Assembly (NCBI GenBank): GCA_020080175.1
Contig: JAGHQL010000064.1
Span: forward strand, 1-64,000
Length of the DNA: 64,000 nt
Direction of reading: 5' to 3'
From: Glutinoglossum americanum
Lineage: Eukaryota > Ascomycota > Geoglossomycetes > Geoglossales > Geoglossaceae
A program made the position numbers and the translations under genes. Positions 35,688 through 47,213 of this stretch are shown piece after piece (the first letter of the stretch is position 1; each line of letters opens with the position of its first letter). The notes beneath the pieces were generated by a model, which searched no databases, had not been told where the DNA came from, and saw only the letters and a list, made by a program, of their open reading frames with translations.

Positions 35688-37182
35688 GCTTGCCACGACA
35701 CACGCGGGTCGGCATTCTGAGTAGGCCTCAACGCTATTATATGAGAGTAATATAAATTGATTGAATGCATAGTTAGCAGTTCATCCTGTCTTCTATCCCA
35801 CCACACCATTCGCGTCTGGTTACACTATTTGGCTTAGCTTTGCCGGCGGGGATGCGGGGACGCACCCCACGTTCTGTGAGAAGAATTAACATGAGTGGGC
35901 TTCGCGAGACCCTTGTCATATGATGCTGTCAAAAGCAATTGCACCTCTATGCTAGGTTTAGTTTTGATTCGAGGATGCATAGTCGTGGTGAGTAGTAAAA
36001 GAACAATTTGATGAGGAACGAAGGGACAAGTAGATGGACAAGTTACCTGTTTAGGTTAAGCGCGAAGGAGTTTGAGCTTAACTTTCATTTTCTGCTATTC
36101 AACATCACCCATCAACGACAACCTCATCCTGAATCAAAATTGGATCGAATCGAAACACCACAGCGTCTGGTTTTCATTGCCTTTGTGTCTGCATGCTAGC
36201 GTGCTGGATTGCCCACTCATCTTGCCCGTCAATGAATGCCTATCCTTTCGTGAAAGGCAATAAAATTGCCCATACGCAAGTCGGACCTCTTTGAAACTCC
36301 TTTGAAGAGATACCCTCGTGAGTTACTATCTCTATCGATCTGTTTCTACCAATGACGGTATATATGATGAAATCCAAAATATTATCACAGACCTGTTCTG
36401 AACACTCATGTGGATATTTCTTGGAGACCTTCTGATTCGTTACCTTTCTGTTTCAAAAAAGCCTCCACTATTAGCCCGCTCCTTACCAGTCCCTGAGCTA
36501 ACTAGCTACAAGTGGTAAAGACCGTCAGGTCCTCAAGTGGACTCAAAATGCCACAGCCCATGGCAGAGACTATCGGTAGACGGCGATCGAATATATGCTC
36601 ACAGTCAGCACGTATGACCCGTGGCCTTTGGATTTCCGAGCTTTATTACCAGCGCAGCTATGAATCCCGAACCCCAAATTAAGCTTCCTAAAAGAGCTAA
36701 TACTACTTTTATCCTACTACGGAATACCATGAATAATGGACATGCAGTTGCTGAATGATAACCTCAGTTTCGCGGCCCTACCTGCTTCTTGGCCTGAAAG
36801 CGCTGAGCCATTCGGCTCTCAATAGTCCGTCCGGTTCTGCTCAAAGGACCTTTCGATTTCTGCACCGCGGTGGTTTCGCTTCTTTCTTTACCTCCCAACA
36901 ATGGGTTGATTGTTCGATTATAATGCCTATAAAGCCAAAGTTTTCTCCGTCTTTACTTAAGGACAAAGGCTATTTAGAAGCTATATAAATAAAACAATAT
37001 CATTGTTTCTGGAAGGCTAGGGCTGCGGCACTACTACTCTGGCTAAGAAAATCTCTGAATGACAAAAATAGATGGCTGCGATTATATAGACTCCATGTCA
37101 CTCAGCTTAATTCGACATGAGTTCGGGATCAATTCGATATCAATTAGACATCTAGCATTCCCCACAACCAAAAGAAACCACA
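35688..37182. other. Divergent intergenic region, 1.5 kb
   Basis: Lies between the phosphotransferase-like gene and the 766-residue repeat-protein gene. It is A/T-rich relative to the coding regions. I saw no gene, terminal inverted repeat or tandem array. Confidence 0.45.
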
Positions 37183-39483
37183 ATGGACGAATTCGGCTAC
37201 AATCTCGAAGACATAGAGTTCGATCTCGATAAGTTCTTCCAAGATGAGTCTGTTTATTCACAGGCTGACTTACCAGCTGGGCCCGAACAGCTCCAGCAGT
37301 CTGTTTATCTACAGACCGGCTTACCAGCTGAGCCCGAAGAGCTTCAGCAATCTGTTTATTCACAGGCCGGCTTACCAACCGAGCCCGAACAGCTCCAGCA
37401 GTCCGTCTATTCACCGGCCGGCTTACCAGCTGAGCCCGAAGAGCTCCAGAAACCTGTTTATTCACAGGCCGACCTACCAACTGAGCGCGGACAGCTCCAG
37501 CAGTCTGCTCATTTACAGGCCGACCCGCCGGCTGAGCCTGAACAGTCCCCGCAAGGCTTCCAGCAGTCCCGACCCGCAAGTGACGCTGCTTCCGGGCCCC
37601 ACCTCGACAACTCCCCCTCTGATGGATCCCTCTTCAACAGTGCGTCCGATCCGCTGCAGGCTGACTCCTCTAGCTTCCAGTCCCAGCTTGAGGAATACCC
37701 TATGCCAGATTACAATGCATACTTCAACGAGTTATTTCCTACGCCAGCCGGCAGCGTATCCGATAATCCGGACCAACAAGAGCTAGTACCAGCGGATTCT
37801 CAGAATAATGTGTTACGGTTCTACCAGAATCCGGAAGATGGGCTTACTTACCTCTTTGATCCTAATAGTATGAGGGCATATCCTCTCCATCCTACCGTGG
37901 TGCCGGTTGCTTATGCACCAGGCGAGCTCCCTCCCTATCAAGAGATTCCACCTGAGCAGTTTGCTAATAAAGTCCTCGATCCGGCGAGAGCGCCGTCGCC
38001 TTTTATAACGTCGTCGGGGTTGATACTACCGCCAGTTCAAGCTCAGGTACCTAGACCCCCACCGAAGCAGAGCGTAGCTCCTCCTAGTTTGATGCTTCCT
38101 CCTATGGAGGATGTGCAGGTAAGTGAGACTATGCCAGTGGATATCGATAACGATGTGCTTTCCGAGGCAGCTGCTATCGCCCAAGGCACCAAGGGGGTTA
38201 TTGCCCAACCCGTCCCTACCCGCAGGGTCACACGCGCCGTAGCAGCAGAGGCTACTGCTGCAGCGCAAGACACACCAGGGGTTTTTAACCAACCAACCCT
38301 TATCCGCGTAGCCACACCCGTAGAGACAGCTGGAGAGCAAATCACTTCAGAAGCCTCTGCCCAACCTGCCCCCAACCGCTTTCAAACAAGAAACAAAAGG
38401 CTGAACTTCGACGCAAGCAGAGTCTACGCACCCCTCCCAGCCGCCCCACCAACTTGGAACGGATTCTCCTACTACCCCACAGGCGAGCTGTCATCCTCCT
38501 TCTTCTCGGAGACCCAAATCCTCCACTTCCTCTACGAGCACCCTCTCCACACCAACGAATCCGGCGTCAAAGACCTTAAAAATAGCCGTCTCGAGCTTTT
38601 CGTCCAAAGAACCCCCTCCGACTCCGCGAAGCGCTACCCACTACCTACATCTAACCTCTGTCGCTTCGAAAATTGCTACGTGAGCGGAAACACCATTCAC
38701 GTGGGCCACTACCGCCTCTGCTTCTCGGAAAAACGCACCTTGGAACCCCGAAACCCATTCCACAACGCAGGCTACGTCCACCTATTCTGCCTTGAAAGCT
38801 TCCTCGATTTTCCCAGGGTGGTCCGCGACTTGAATGTGAAACCAGACACCCGTAAGTTCCCCATGGAACCGTGGACTAAGGGTCCCGGGCCCATGGAGTT
38901 AGATAGGTCACTTAAGACTACGGTATTGGAGTTTATGAAGGAATGTCGGCAGGCTGATACACCATTCGGATACCCATCTCGTGCTGACATCGGACAAGGC
39001 ATGCACGTGGGCTCCCTAACGCACAGACTCCACAATGCAAAGCTTGAAGACGAAAACCCGGTCCGAGCCCGCACCCGCACCCAACGCGGTGGCGCACTGA
39101 CCCACGACACCCATCTCGGAAACCTCCATCTCCTCAAAGAACAAAGGGAATCTCTACACCACCACCGCTCCAGGGCACCAGCTCCTCGTAAACGAAAAGC
39201 CCCACCTATATCTGCATCTGCATCTGCACCTGCGCCTGCACCTGCGCCTGCTCCCGCACCTACGCCTGCGCCTGCGCCTGCACCTAAGCCTATACCCAAA
39301 CCTAAGCACAATGCCCCATCAGAGGAGGTGAGTAGAGACGAGCGGCGACCACCGAATAAACTTCGCTCGAAACCGAGATCGCAGGTTGAGCTTGGCTTAC
39401 CGCCTCCAGATCCTAACGAGTCGGCTAGTCAGAGGTTGTTGGACATGCAGATGCATAATTTGAGGGAGATGGAGGGACGGTGA
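37183..39483 (+). CDS. 766-residue protein with 17-residue repeats and a Cys/His-rich domain
   Basis: Single exon, not recognised. Residues 1-22 are acidic. Residues 23-124 are six 17-residue units of the form SVYSQAGLPAEPEQLQQ. A Pro/Ser/Gln-rich middle runs to about residue 400, with Ala/Thr-rich units around RRVTRAVAAEATAAAQ. The likely folded core is at about 425-650: NGFSYYPTGELSSSFFSETQ, then a Cys/His set in NLCRFENCYVSGNTIHVGHY with RLCF and later GYVHLFCLESFLD. That spacing (C-x4-C, H-x2-H, C, H-x2-C) could bind zinc. DLNVKPDTRKFPMEPW follows. The C-terminus has an Ala-Pro dipeptide run and basic segments (APRKRKAPP) that could be a nuclear signal. No signal peptide or membrane helix is seen. 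A nuclear, possibly zinc-binding protein is a guess. Confidence 0.75.
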   Translation: MDEFGYNLEDIEFDLDKFFQDESVYSQADLPAGPEQLQQSVYLQTGLPAEPEELQQSVYSQAGLPTEPEQLQQSVYSPAGLPAEPEELQKPVYSQADLPTERGQLQQSAHLQADPPAEPEQSPQGFQQSRPASDAASGPHLDNSPSDGSLFNSASDPLQADSSSFQSQLEEYPMPDYNAYFNELFPTPAGSVSDNPDQQELVPADSQNNVLRFYQNPEDGLTYLFDPNSMRAYPLHPTVVPVAYAPGELPPYQEIPPEQFANKVLDPARAPSPFITSSGLILPPVQAQVPRPPPKQSVAPPSLMLPPMEDVQVSETMPVDIDNDVLSEAAAIAQGTKGVIAQPVPTRRVTRAVAAEATAAAQDTPGVFNQPTLIRVATPVETAGEQITSEASAQPAPNRFQTRNKRLNFDASRVYAPLPAAPPTWNGFSYYPTGELSSSFFSETQILHFLYEHPLHTNESGVKDLKNSRLELFVQRTPSDSAKRYPLPTSNLCRFENCYVSGNTIHVGHYRLCFSEKRTLEPRNPFHNAGYVHLFCLESFLDFPRVVRDLNVKPDTRKFPMEPWTKGPGPMELDRSLKTTVLEFMKECRQADTPFGYPSRADIGQGMHVGSLTHRLHNAKLEDENPVRARTRTQRGGALTHDTHLGNLHLLKEQRESLHHHRSRAPAPRKRKAPPISASASAPAPAPAPAPAPTPAPAPAPKPIPKPKHNAPSEEVSRDERRPPNKLRSKPRSQVELGLPPPDPNESASQRLLDMQMHNLREMEGR
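37249..37554 (+). repeat. Six 51-bp coding tandem repeats
   Basis: Six consecutive 51-base units, each a 17-residue module with the core VYSQAxLPAEPEQLQQ. The first four are closely similar and the last two are more diverged. Nearly all frames on both strands stay open here because of the repetition. Confidence 0.88.
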
Positions 39484-40232
39484 GTGGGATCATTTTCTCT
39501 TACTTCTAGAGGGGGAAGGAGTGAGGAGTTTATTTTTTTTTTTTCTTTCTTTCTCCGGTGTCTTTGTAGTTTCCCATTTAGACTTCCGTTCCCCTATAGA
39601 TAGATCGCGAACGCTATCTATGTACCGGGAGAGATGCTCCTTTCTTGTGTATATGGAAGTCATGTATAAAACGTATGTGCATGCATACATACATACAGGA
39701 GGACAAGATTTTTATTTGTCGTTTAGTCTAGATGAACTATACTATATAGTTTAAATTTTTAACTTGCATATTCTATACGCACGGCAATTAGACAGACCCA
39801 TTCGCACCAAATACCCCACGCAAAAACCACACACAACGACCATATTAGGATTTCTCAGTTCCTCTCTACCGTATTCCCCTCTCTATTTCTTTTTTTATAT
39901 CTAAAATTACAGCAAGTACTAGAGAAGAAGGAGGAAGGAAGAGAAAAAAATGAACCCGGGTTTTTCTAAAGATTCTCTATGATGGAAGAGAAATAGGAGA
40001 GGAAAAAAAAAATGGGGAAGCGGAAAGAGAGAGGGAAGAAAGGAGATGGAGGCGAATTGTGAGGGGCATTTTTGGTTGGAAGATTTTGTCCCACTATGTG
40101 ATCGAATGACCCACTCCCACACCAGCCGCCGAACCCGCATCTTGTTTCGTTCAACCTCAAGCTCCCGCGGTGATGCTCCCAACTATCGCGGGAGAGAAAC
40201 CATAAAAACTTTTTTTTTCCAACCTCGACTCA
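39484..40232. other. Convergent intergenic region
   Basis: Lies between the repeat-protein gene and the phosphate carrier. It holds T runs near 39533-39544, CATA repeats near 39680-39698, and purine-rich sequence near 39918-40045. No gene is seen. Confidence 0.5.
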
Positions 40233-41356
40233 TTACTTCGCCAACTCCACCCCACCGGTAGCATTCATAGCCTTCTTAATATCCCCGTAGATCGAAAACT
40301 GCCCCGCAGTGATCAAGCCTACAAGGAACAACCTAGCGCCAATCCCCGCGAAGCTCCCCTTGAGACCCAACTCCTTCCCGATCTTGATCAAGCGGCTAGT
40401 GGTGCCTTCGCCAGGGGCTCCCTTGGTCTTGTTGATCTTGGAGAGCATAGTGTCTGCTGGCTGAGAGACGAGGGCTGCCGCGAAACCAGCGATGAGACCG
40501 GAGCCGAGGTTTACTCCTGTTTGGGCTGCATCAGAGAGGGTGGATTTGTCGACTTGGCGGTAGACTGCCTCGGAGACTTTTTCGTAGACGACGAATTTTG
40601 CCATTGTGTAGGGGACTCTGAGAGAGGAGAGTTAGCAGAAGAGAGAGAGATTGAGATGGAAGGGGCGTACTGTTTGAAGAGGATTGGGCCGAATCCAGAA
40701 TAGAACCCTGCAAATCCCTCGTTCTTTGCGATCTTCCCGAATCCGCTCAACAGTCCGCTTGCGAATGTGGGTTCGCTTACAAGCCGGATTCGAGTCGCCT
40801 CGAGCGGGCAGAGTGCGATATCCGCAAAGAACTCTGCAAGCGCTGAAGACGCAAGGTATACGGCCGTGCGGTTGTTGGACGCAGTCTCTAAGCCAAGGAC
40901 ATTGATGGACTGTTGCTTGAAGAATTCGTAACCTCCGAACTTGAAGGCGCCTTGGAGGAAGTAACCCGCGAATGTGGGACCGACGCCTGTGAGGAGGGCG
41001 GCGGCACCTTCAGCGGCGACGACTTTGCGGAAGCCGCCGATCATGCCATTGTTATAGGTCTTGGGGTCGAGTTGGATGCGAGTTTTGACGCTGTTCGTAG
41101 AAGAGCATGTCAGTCAGCACTCACGATACGCCCACACATTCCAGCCGTATCGTCCGAACAACAACACCTGGCTTCAATCAACTCACACATCAACAGGCGT
41201 CAACGCTCCATGCGTGACCGCACAGCACACGGCGCCCGCAAACGCAAAACGAGAATAGAGATCCAGTCCCTTCGGCCTCTCAGACGTCTTCGCCGGCACG
41301 GCAGGTTGTTGGAGGACCAGGCTCGCAGATGGGGATGGAGGCGTTGTAGATGTCAT
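40233..41356 (-). CDS. MIR1: Mitochondrial phosphate carrier
   Basis: Imports inorganic phosphate across the inner mitochondrial membrane for ATP synthesis. Three exons: 41356-41187, 41090-40671 and 40617-40233, 324 residues. The three mitochondrial-carrier repeats each keep the signature P-x-[DE]-x-x-[KR]: PVDVVKTR (split by intron 1), PLEATRIR and [27 protein letters not shown] is diagnostic of the phosphate carriers. The N-terminus [20 protein letters not shown] is a hydrophilic Ser/Thr/Pro-rich lead before the first helix ([15 protein letters not shown]). Intron 2 joins FKQ to [13 protein letters not shown]. Both introns have clean splice sites, and phases are kept. Confidence 0.96.
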
Positions 41357-42257
41357 TGCTTCTAACCGCGCCTAGTCCGTCTCTTCTATAATGATGTGCA
41401 GTGAAGACGTGAAGAAAAGAGAGAAGAGTTTGCTTATGGAAAGCGCAACGCAAATAAAATAAAAAAGCCCTCAACAAAACCTATGTAATCGCCTCTCGGA
41501 TACGCTGTACTTGTATAGTACTTTATACGTTAAAGAGACCACGATGAACTAATAAAAAAAGTTTTGGGGGAGCCCCCTGCTCCGTTCCTGACTTTCCCGA
41601 GATCCAGTTCGGTCTAGGTTTAGCGTCGGGTATTTTCTCTTTTTCTTTTTTCCCTTCTCCTGCGTGCCGAGACTATTGGCTCTCGATTTTTTTGCTGGCC
41701 AACCAACAGAAACCCAGGGGAATTTGATGAAGAGGGAATACGAAGTCATCGCTGTGCTTTTATATCTGGGCCTTATTTTCTAGCAGGTCATCTAGGTCTC
41801 TTATGTCACATTTAAAACTAGAGTAAATAAATAGATAATTAAGGAATGAAAATACCGATGCACTAAGGGTTCGTTGAGAATAACTTTTATCCAGTCCGCG
41901 GTGGGTCTCAGTCTTGACCATGCCCACCACCAAGCCAGATCATTACGACGCTCAACCTCGCCGCTCAGATTATTCGTCATGTAAGAAGTGCTGGAAATTC
42001 CGCCGCCGGGGTGCTTAAACCGATCTAGCCTTGATTTATTGAGGATCCAATGATTTTTGGGTATTTAGCTACATGAAAAAATAGGTTGACGCTGGTAACA
42101 TGCAAAATCCGCTCGCAGTAACCCGCTTGAAGACCCGATATGCGTTGTGTATTCTGTAGTGTGCTTGTTTTCCTCCAAGCATCCGTTGGTACAATGGCCT
42201 CCCTTCCAAGGTTGGCCGGAGCCCCTCCTCTCCGTACATGCATCTTGAAAACTGCAG
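41357..42257. other. Promoter side of the phosphate carrier
   Basis: Lies between the phosphate carrier start and the stop of the GPI-type protein gene; both genes are on the minus strand. I see no gene and no clear repeat. Confidence 0.5.
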
Positions 42258-42903
42258 CTAGAGAGCAATCCCCAGAAACATAACGGCACCTACGGCAATA
42301 GCTGCTGCAAAGAGACTGCTGGAAGACCGAGACTGAATTGTCGCGGCGTTGCTCGGCACCGGTGTCGGCTTGAAGCCCAGCGACGTCATGGACGCAATAT
42401 ACGACGAACCCGCCCGCGTGATCTCCGCCTTCACGTCCTGGGGAAGCTTCGTGTATTGTGGCCCCACTGTTGTAGACCATATGAGATCCCCCAGGATGCT
42501 CACCATGCTGCCCCAGTCGTTACGGTGATCTGTCGCCACGACCGACGTTTGAATAACCTTTACTATCGACGGCGGGAAGTCCCGGTACCATGTCGACTCT
42601 GCGGCAAGCTCGCCCGAGACTTGTTGCGGGGATAGGGAGGCCGATTTGGGCTCCGAGGTTGCCCAGGCGTTGAAGGAGCTGACGAGGGACGCCGTATCCC
42701 AGTTCATGTTGGTGTAGCCGGCGGCGGAAAGGAGCTTGGATTTTTGTGAGACAAGGCTTGATCTGTGGGTTAATAGGTGAGCGTAGGGTCCAAGACTGCT
42801 TAGGTAGTGGCTGGTCGTACACTTGCTTATCATCCACAAGCGATCCAGCAGCATTTACAGCCGCGGAAAAGGTGAGAAGAGTCACAAGGGACATGAAAAT
42901 CAT
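42258..42903 (-). CDS. Small secreted protein with GPI-anchor signal, function unknown
   Basis: Two exons, 42903-42821 and 42762-42258, 195 residues. MIFMSLVTLLTFSAAVNAAG is a signal peptide. The mature part has no cysteines and contains AGYTNMNWDTASLVSSFNAW, WYRDFPPSIVKVIQTSVVA and KLPQDVKAEITRAGSSYIAS. It ends SRSSSSLFAAAIAVGAVMFLGIAL, that is, a Ser cluster and a hydrophobic tail, the pattern of a GPI-attachment signal. The start is the first ATG in frame; the frame is open further upstream only from a TTG. The 58-nt intron has a GTACGA donor and CACAG acceptor and keeps phase 2. Family not recognised; a cell-wall or plasma-membrane outer-face protein is likely. Confidence 0.78.
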
Positions 42904-43303
42904 GGCGATGGAGAGCAGAGTTCTTTGATTAGGCACGCCGGTGGCTGAATTCAATTCCTGAGAGGTAGAGTGAATTAGGGTTGGTAGTTCGTGCGGGTGA
43001 CAGTGTAGTTATATATCAAGGACTCGGATGGGCTAAGTTTTCTCGACATGCCGTTTGCCGTCGTATAGAATCAGGAGGCCTCGGGTTGCACCGTGCATTT
43101 GGACGGCCTTGTCAAGTCACAGATAGAAAGCGTGGCGATGAGGTGAACGTCTGTGGGACAGTGTACCCTGCTATCGGTTGAAGTTTTATTTGCCAGTATC
43201 CTTGGCAGGTGGACGTTTCACAATTTCGGCGCCGCACCAAAGGGGTTTGGGACCCGAGAAAACTCGCCAAAAATATAAATAAGCCTATTGCAGCACAAGA
43301 GCC
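42904..43303. other. Promoter of the GPI-type protein gene
   Basis: Lies between the GPI-type gene start and the NRDE2 stop. Nothing specific is seen. Confidence 0.45.
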
Positions 43304-46300
43304 CTAGTTCTCGTCGGTTGACATGTCATCAGGAAGCTTTATAGGCAATGGAGGCGATTGGCCCCCACCACCCTGTGTGCCCCGGCCATTCTCTTCGATT
43401 GTATCAAAGGCATCCTCCAGGTCTATGTGAACCCGCAGCTCTTTTTCTCCTAGGGCTCGGTAGATATTTCGCAGTTCGTCAAAATCAATGTCACGGAGTT
43501 GTGTGAATGCGAGAAACGCAAATCCTAAATATGGTAAGCGTAAATATGAGGGGCTTTAGATAAGAGCAAAACCTTTGGACCAGGGGCAGCATTTTAGGCC
43601 TCGATAAAACACAGACTTTGCCTTGTTTATATCTCCCTGTTGGCATTCAAACTCAAGGTAGAATTTCCACAGACTAGGGTTACATTTTCCACTGTCGCAA
43701 TCATTAGCTTTATGACCCGTAGGTTAGTCATCTTGGGATCTCCTACCTTTCACTAGAAACGGCTCGTTCAAAAGCAGCTCTTGTGGAGTTGGTGTTGTAT
43801 CCTGCGCCAGGAGTTGCCCTTAACTCAGTCCAAATTGAGAAGATCCAGCCAATGATGGTATTTTGCTGATCTTTCAAAACGACGTCTGTCATGATTGATC
43901 TAACCCGATCGTCGATTCTGGACCTCGTCTCATTCCACGAGAAAAGGCTCAAGAAGATAGTGTTTTGTGGAAACATCTTTATCGATTCCGCAAGTTCATC
44001 GCGCAATAACGAGGGCTTGAATGAGCGGGACATTGTGGCATGGAAGTGCAAGAGTCGGGCCTTCCCGTGATGCAACAGTTCTTGAGCAATACATCCCGCG
44101 AGGCCTTGTTTGTCAAAAGAGTCGGAGGCTTTTTGAAAAATCGCCACGGCTGCATCGGCATCTCGAGAGCGATGAAGGTATTCGAGAATAGCAGAACACT
44201 CAACGAAATACACCGCATCATCGTTATACCCAAGGGCCAGTGAACCATCACGCCCGTCGTTCAAAAACTAACCCACAAATTAGCGCTCTTCAGCATTCAA
44301 AGAAACACTCTCATACCCTTCTGGTCTTTAGTATCGCTGCTGGCGTCACTTTATGTGGGTCACCTCCTTTTTCTAGCCACGCGTCTGCTGCCGTTACCTT
44401 CCCCTCTGGTATGCAAAGGAGCTTCTGCCAAGCTTCCAGCATATCCCCTTTTTGTAACAACTCCCACACCCAGGTTTTCCATAATAGAATGGAGTTTTGT
44501 TGCTTTATCTCGCCGAGAGTCTTGCTCATTTCAATGGTAGTGACGAAGACACTAGTAGCCGTATCGATATTCTCTGACCTCCATTCAAGCATCCCATACG
44601 AATTGTATAAGCGTAGGTTCGTTCGATCCTTCTTTAATAGTGATTTCGCAACCTTTTTGGCCCTAGAAATAATCAGTGAATAGCGAGCATCAGGGTGGAT
44701 TTATAGAGGGCATACCCCTCGGGGAAATTCTTCCATTCGAATGCTAGATAATACTCTGCAAGGTTATACTCTGGAGCATCTCGTGAGGCCAAGCTCTTGA
44801 GCACACGTCGTAGCCAAACAATTTTCACAGGTCCAATATCGCCCGGATATATTTCCAGCCATTTGTCTTGCGAGGTGAACCACCTAAGACTGTCACTGAA
44901 TAGGGTTTCTGGAGAAGAAGAAAAGTTGCGAAATTTGAAGGCAAAAGGGCCTTGTTGTGCAATAGGGTTTGGATGCTCTGGCTCCATCCTAATTTGCCAT
45001 GGGAGTAGGTTTTCCTTGCTTCTAGGCATTTGGTCGTCAAAATTGTACTGGCGGTAATAAAAGTCACCCTGCTCCAAACCCTCATTTCTGATAAACGAAT
45101 CAGTCCACCAAGCTTGAGGCCAGCTCTGACCGTCAGAGTATGGCAAGGGTGGTAGTGTACAAAAGGCCATAAAGCCATTCAACAAGCTCAAGCGAGCTTG
45201 TTTGGAGTCGAAATAGAAGATGAAGTCCTTGATATCAGAGAAAAGTATCACACGATAGGGGTCATCTTCCTCGACTTCGTCAATGGTCCTTGCTGGATCT
45301 CGCGACTCTAGGGCTCGAAGTTTTTCGGCCGTGGCCCAACTCCTAAAGATATGACGTTTATCGATATTGACCTCGAGGGAGTCGGTTCTAGGCTCGGGAA
45401 CAATGCCGGCTTCCCCTTTGGCCACAAATGAATTCCATCCCTCCGCACCGTTCTCCCCGATTCGCGGAACTTCACTCTCCCAGAATCTTTGGAAAGATGA
45501 GAGGAGTACTTCTTCCCCTCGCCGGTTTGTAATTCCAACCGAAGCAATCTCTGTAGGCGTGAAGAGGTGAATTTCTAAAAGAGCCTGCCAAATTGCGGTG
45601 GCGTTCTCCACAAAGCCTGAGGCGAGGTTAGCTATAGGAGACATTAGGGATCTAGGTAAAAGAGGTTGCGTGTACCTGATTCCCGCATAAAAAGGGTTCC
45701 TCGAAGTAGGATGTAAACAAGAATACTTTCGAGTTCATTTCTAGCTAGTGCTTTCATTTAGAAACGTGTTAGTACAACAGGCCCATAATTATTCTAGAAA
45801 GGAGCAACCCATACAATGTGGGGAGGCCGTATTCAAAATGGTGGTCCTCAGCACATCGACGCATTCAATATAAACATTTCGAATATCTTCATAGCGGAAT
45901 GTGGCGGACTTTGTTTGCTTGAAATCCAAGTACTTCGTCCAAAGCCCGACGAAGTTAGGGTTCTCCCGCAACACAGTTTGCCACTTGCTTGAGAGTTTCT
46001 TGAAGCTATAACCTCCCGTCAGCCTTTGGTTGTTTCTAGTCAGACCAGAAAAAGAGTGCATTTACTCCCAGACTTTGCTTCCTTCTTCCATTAACCCGAT
46101 TAAGAGACGCTCTCTTCCTCTAGATCTTCCAACCTTACCCAGGGCCTTTTCATACATGGACAATTTGATATCTGCAGTGCTTAGCCGTTCAGCAGAAGTG
46201 AGCTTTCGTCGTCCTGATCTGTCTCCGATAAGATTGCCTTGATGATTTACTAGCTCTAGCCACGCATCAATATTCGTGGGATCCACCTCGACTCGTTGTG

Positions 46301-47213
46301 AAAGCTCGACGTTTAGGTGAAGAGCGCTTTCGTTCCAGGAACCCGCCATATGTTCATAATCTGATCTAGACGATTCAGAGTCATATTCGAGGTCCTTGTC
46401 TTCCGGGTGGTTCCCGGCCTTAGCTTTGCCCTCAATAGACCGATAGTGATGATCGTCGTTCTCACTAGAAGAATTGACATTTTCTAGTTGATTTCGCCTC
46501 ACATTTCTCGCGAGACGGAAGGGTATATAATCTAACCCCGCCTCAAGAGCTGCATCCCCCTTGTCAAAGGATTTAATTCGGAGCTTCCTAATCCCTTTCC
46601 TCTCGTTTCTGGCGAAAATGTATTTTTCCCGGCTCCTGGTAGTCTTGCTGAAGCGACTCTGGATCACGATACCTTTCTCACTGCTTAGCTCTCTGTCGAT
46701 CTTGTTCCCATTGTCTAGACCAATAACGTTTCCAGCGCCAGCCCGGTAATATGTCGGTAGGCTATATTGATGAATGGCGCCATAGACGAGATTTTTGGCG
46801 TCACCTTTGTTATCAATAGCGTATGTCTTCGGAGAGTCATCCCACGTAATGATCTGCGAGTCTGTAGCCGGCTCCTTCACTAGTCTTCGGTCCCCACCCT
46901 GTGATCGACGGCGATGATGGCGTTTATGAGGTTCTCGATGCTCGCGGTGGCTGCTTTTGCCTCCTTGCTGACCATGGGGAGATTCTCCCAGTAGAGCTAG
47001 CTCGGATTTCCGATGAGAGCCCTGGTTGTGGCCATTATCTGGCGTTGTCTCCCTGTCAATATCATGTTTTCGTGGATCAGTTTTTAGTTTGGGACGAAAG
47101 CTTGCGAATTTGGGGACAGCAGTTGCATTGTCCTATGAAATAGTTAATTTCACCTGGGGGCTTTTATTCGCTGTGCAGGTACCTAATCCTACCTCCGTGC
47201 CTCCTTCCTCCAT
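43304..47213 (-). CDS. NRDE2: NRDE-2 family protein (nuclear RNA silencing/processing, HAT repeats)
   Basis: NRDE-2/Nrl1 proteins act in the nucleus with the helicase Mtr4 and link RNA processing, RNAi and genome stability. Nine exons: 47213-47193, 47132-46066, 46005-45809, 45750-45676, 45616-44716, 44662-44317, 44267-43747, 43691-43573 and 43524-43304, 1155 residues. The first exon encodes MEEGGTE. Exon 2 opens with VPKFASFRPK, the hallmark of the family N-terminus, then a His/Arg/Lys-rich stretch (HREHREPHKRHHRRRSQ). Helical HAT-type repeats follow: VDPTNIDAWLELVNHQGNL, LRENPNFVGLWTKYLDFKQT, YNSYGMLEWR and NPSLWKFYLEFECQQGDINK. The C-terminus is a Gly/Gln-rich acidic tail. All eight introns have GT-AG ends and keep frame. 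It shares a 422-bp divergent promoter with the RNR-inhibitor gene. Confidence 0.93.

Noticed and set aside
37082-37786. Antisense and shifted repeat-bearing frames over the 51-bp repeats
   Set aside because: A repeat unit divisible by three keeps every stop-free frame open, so these are shadows of the real gene.
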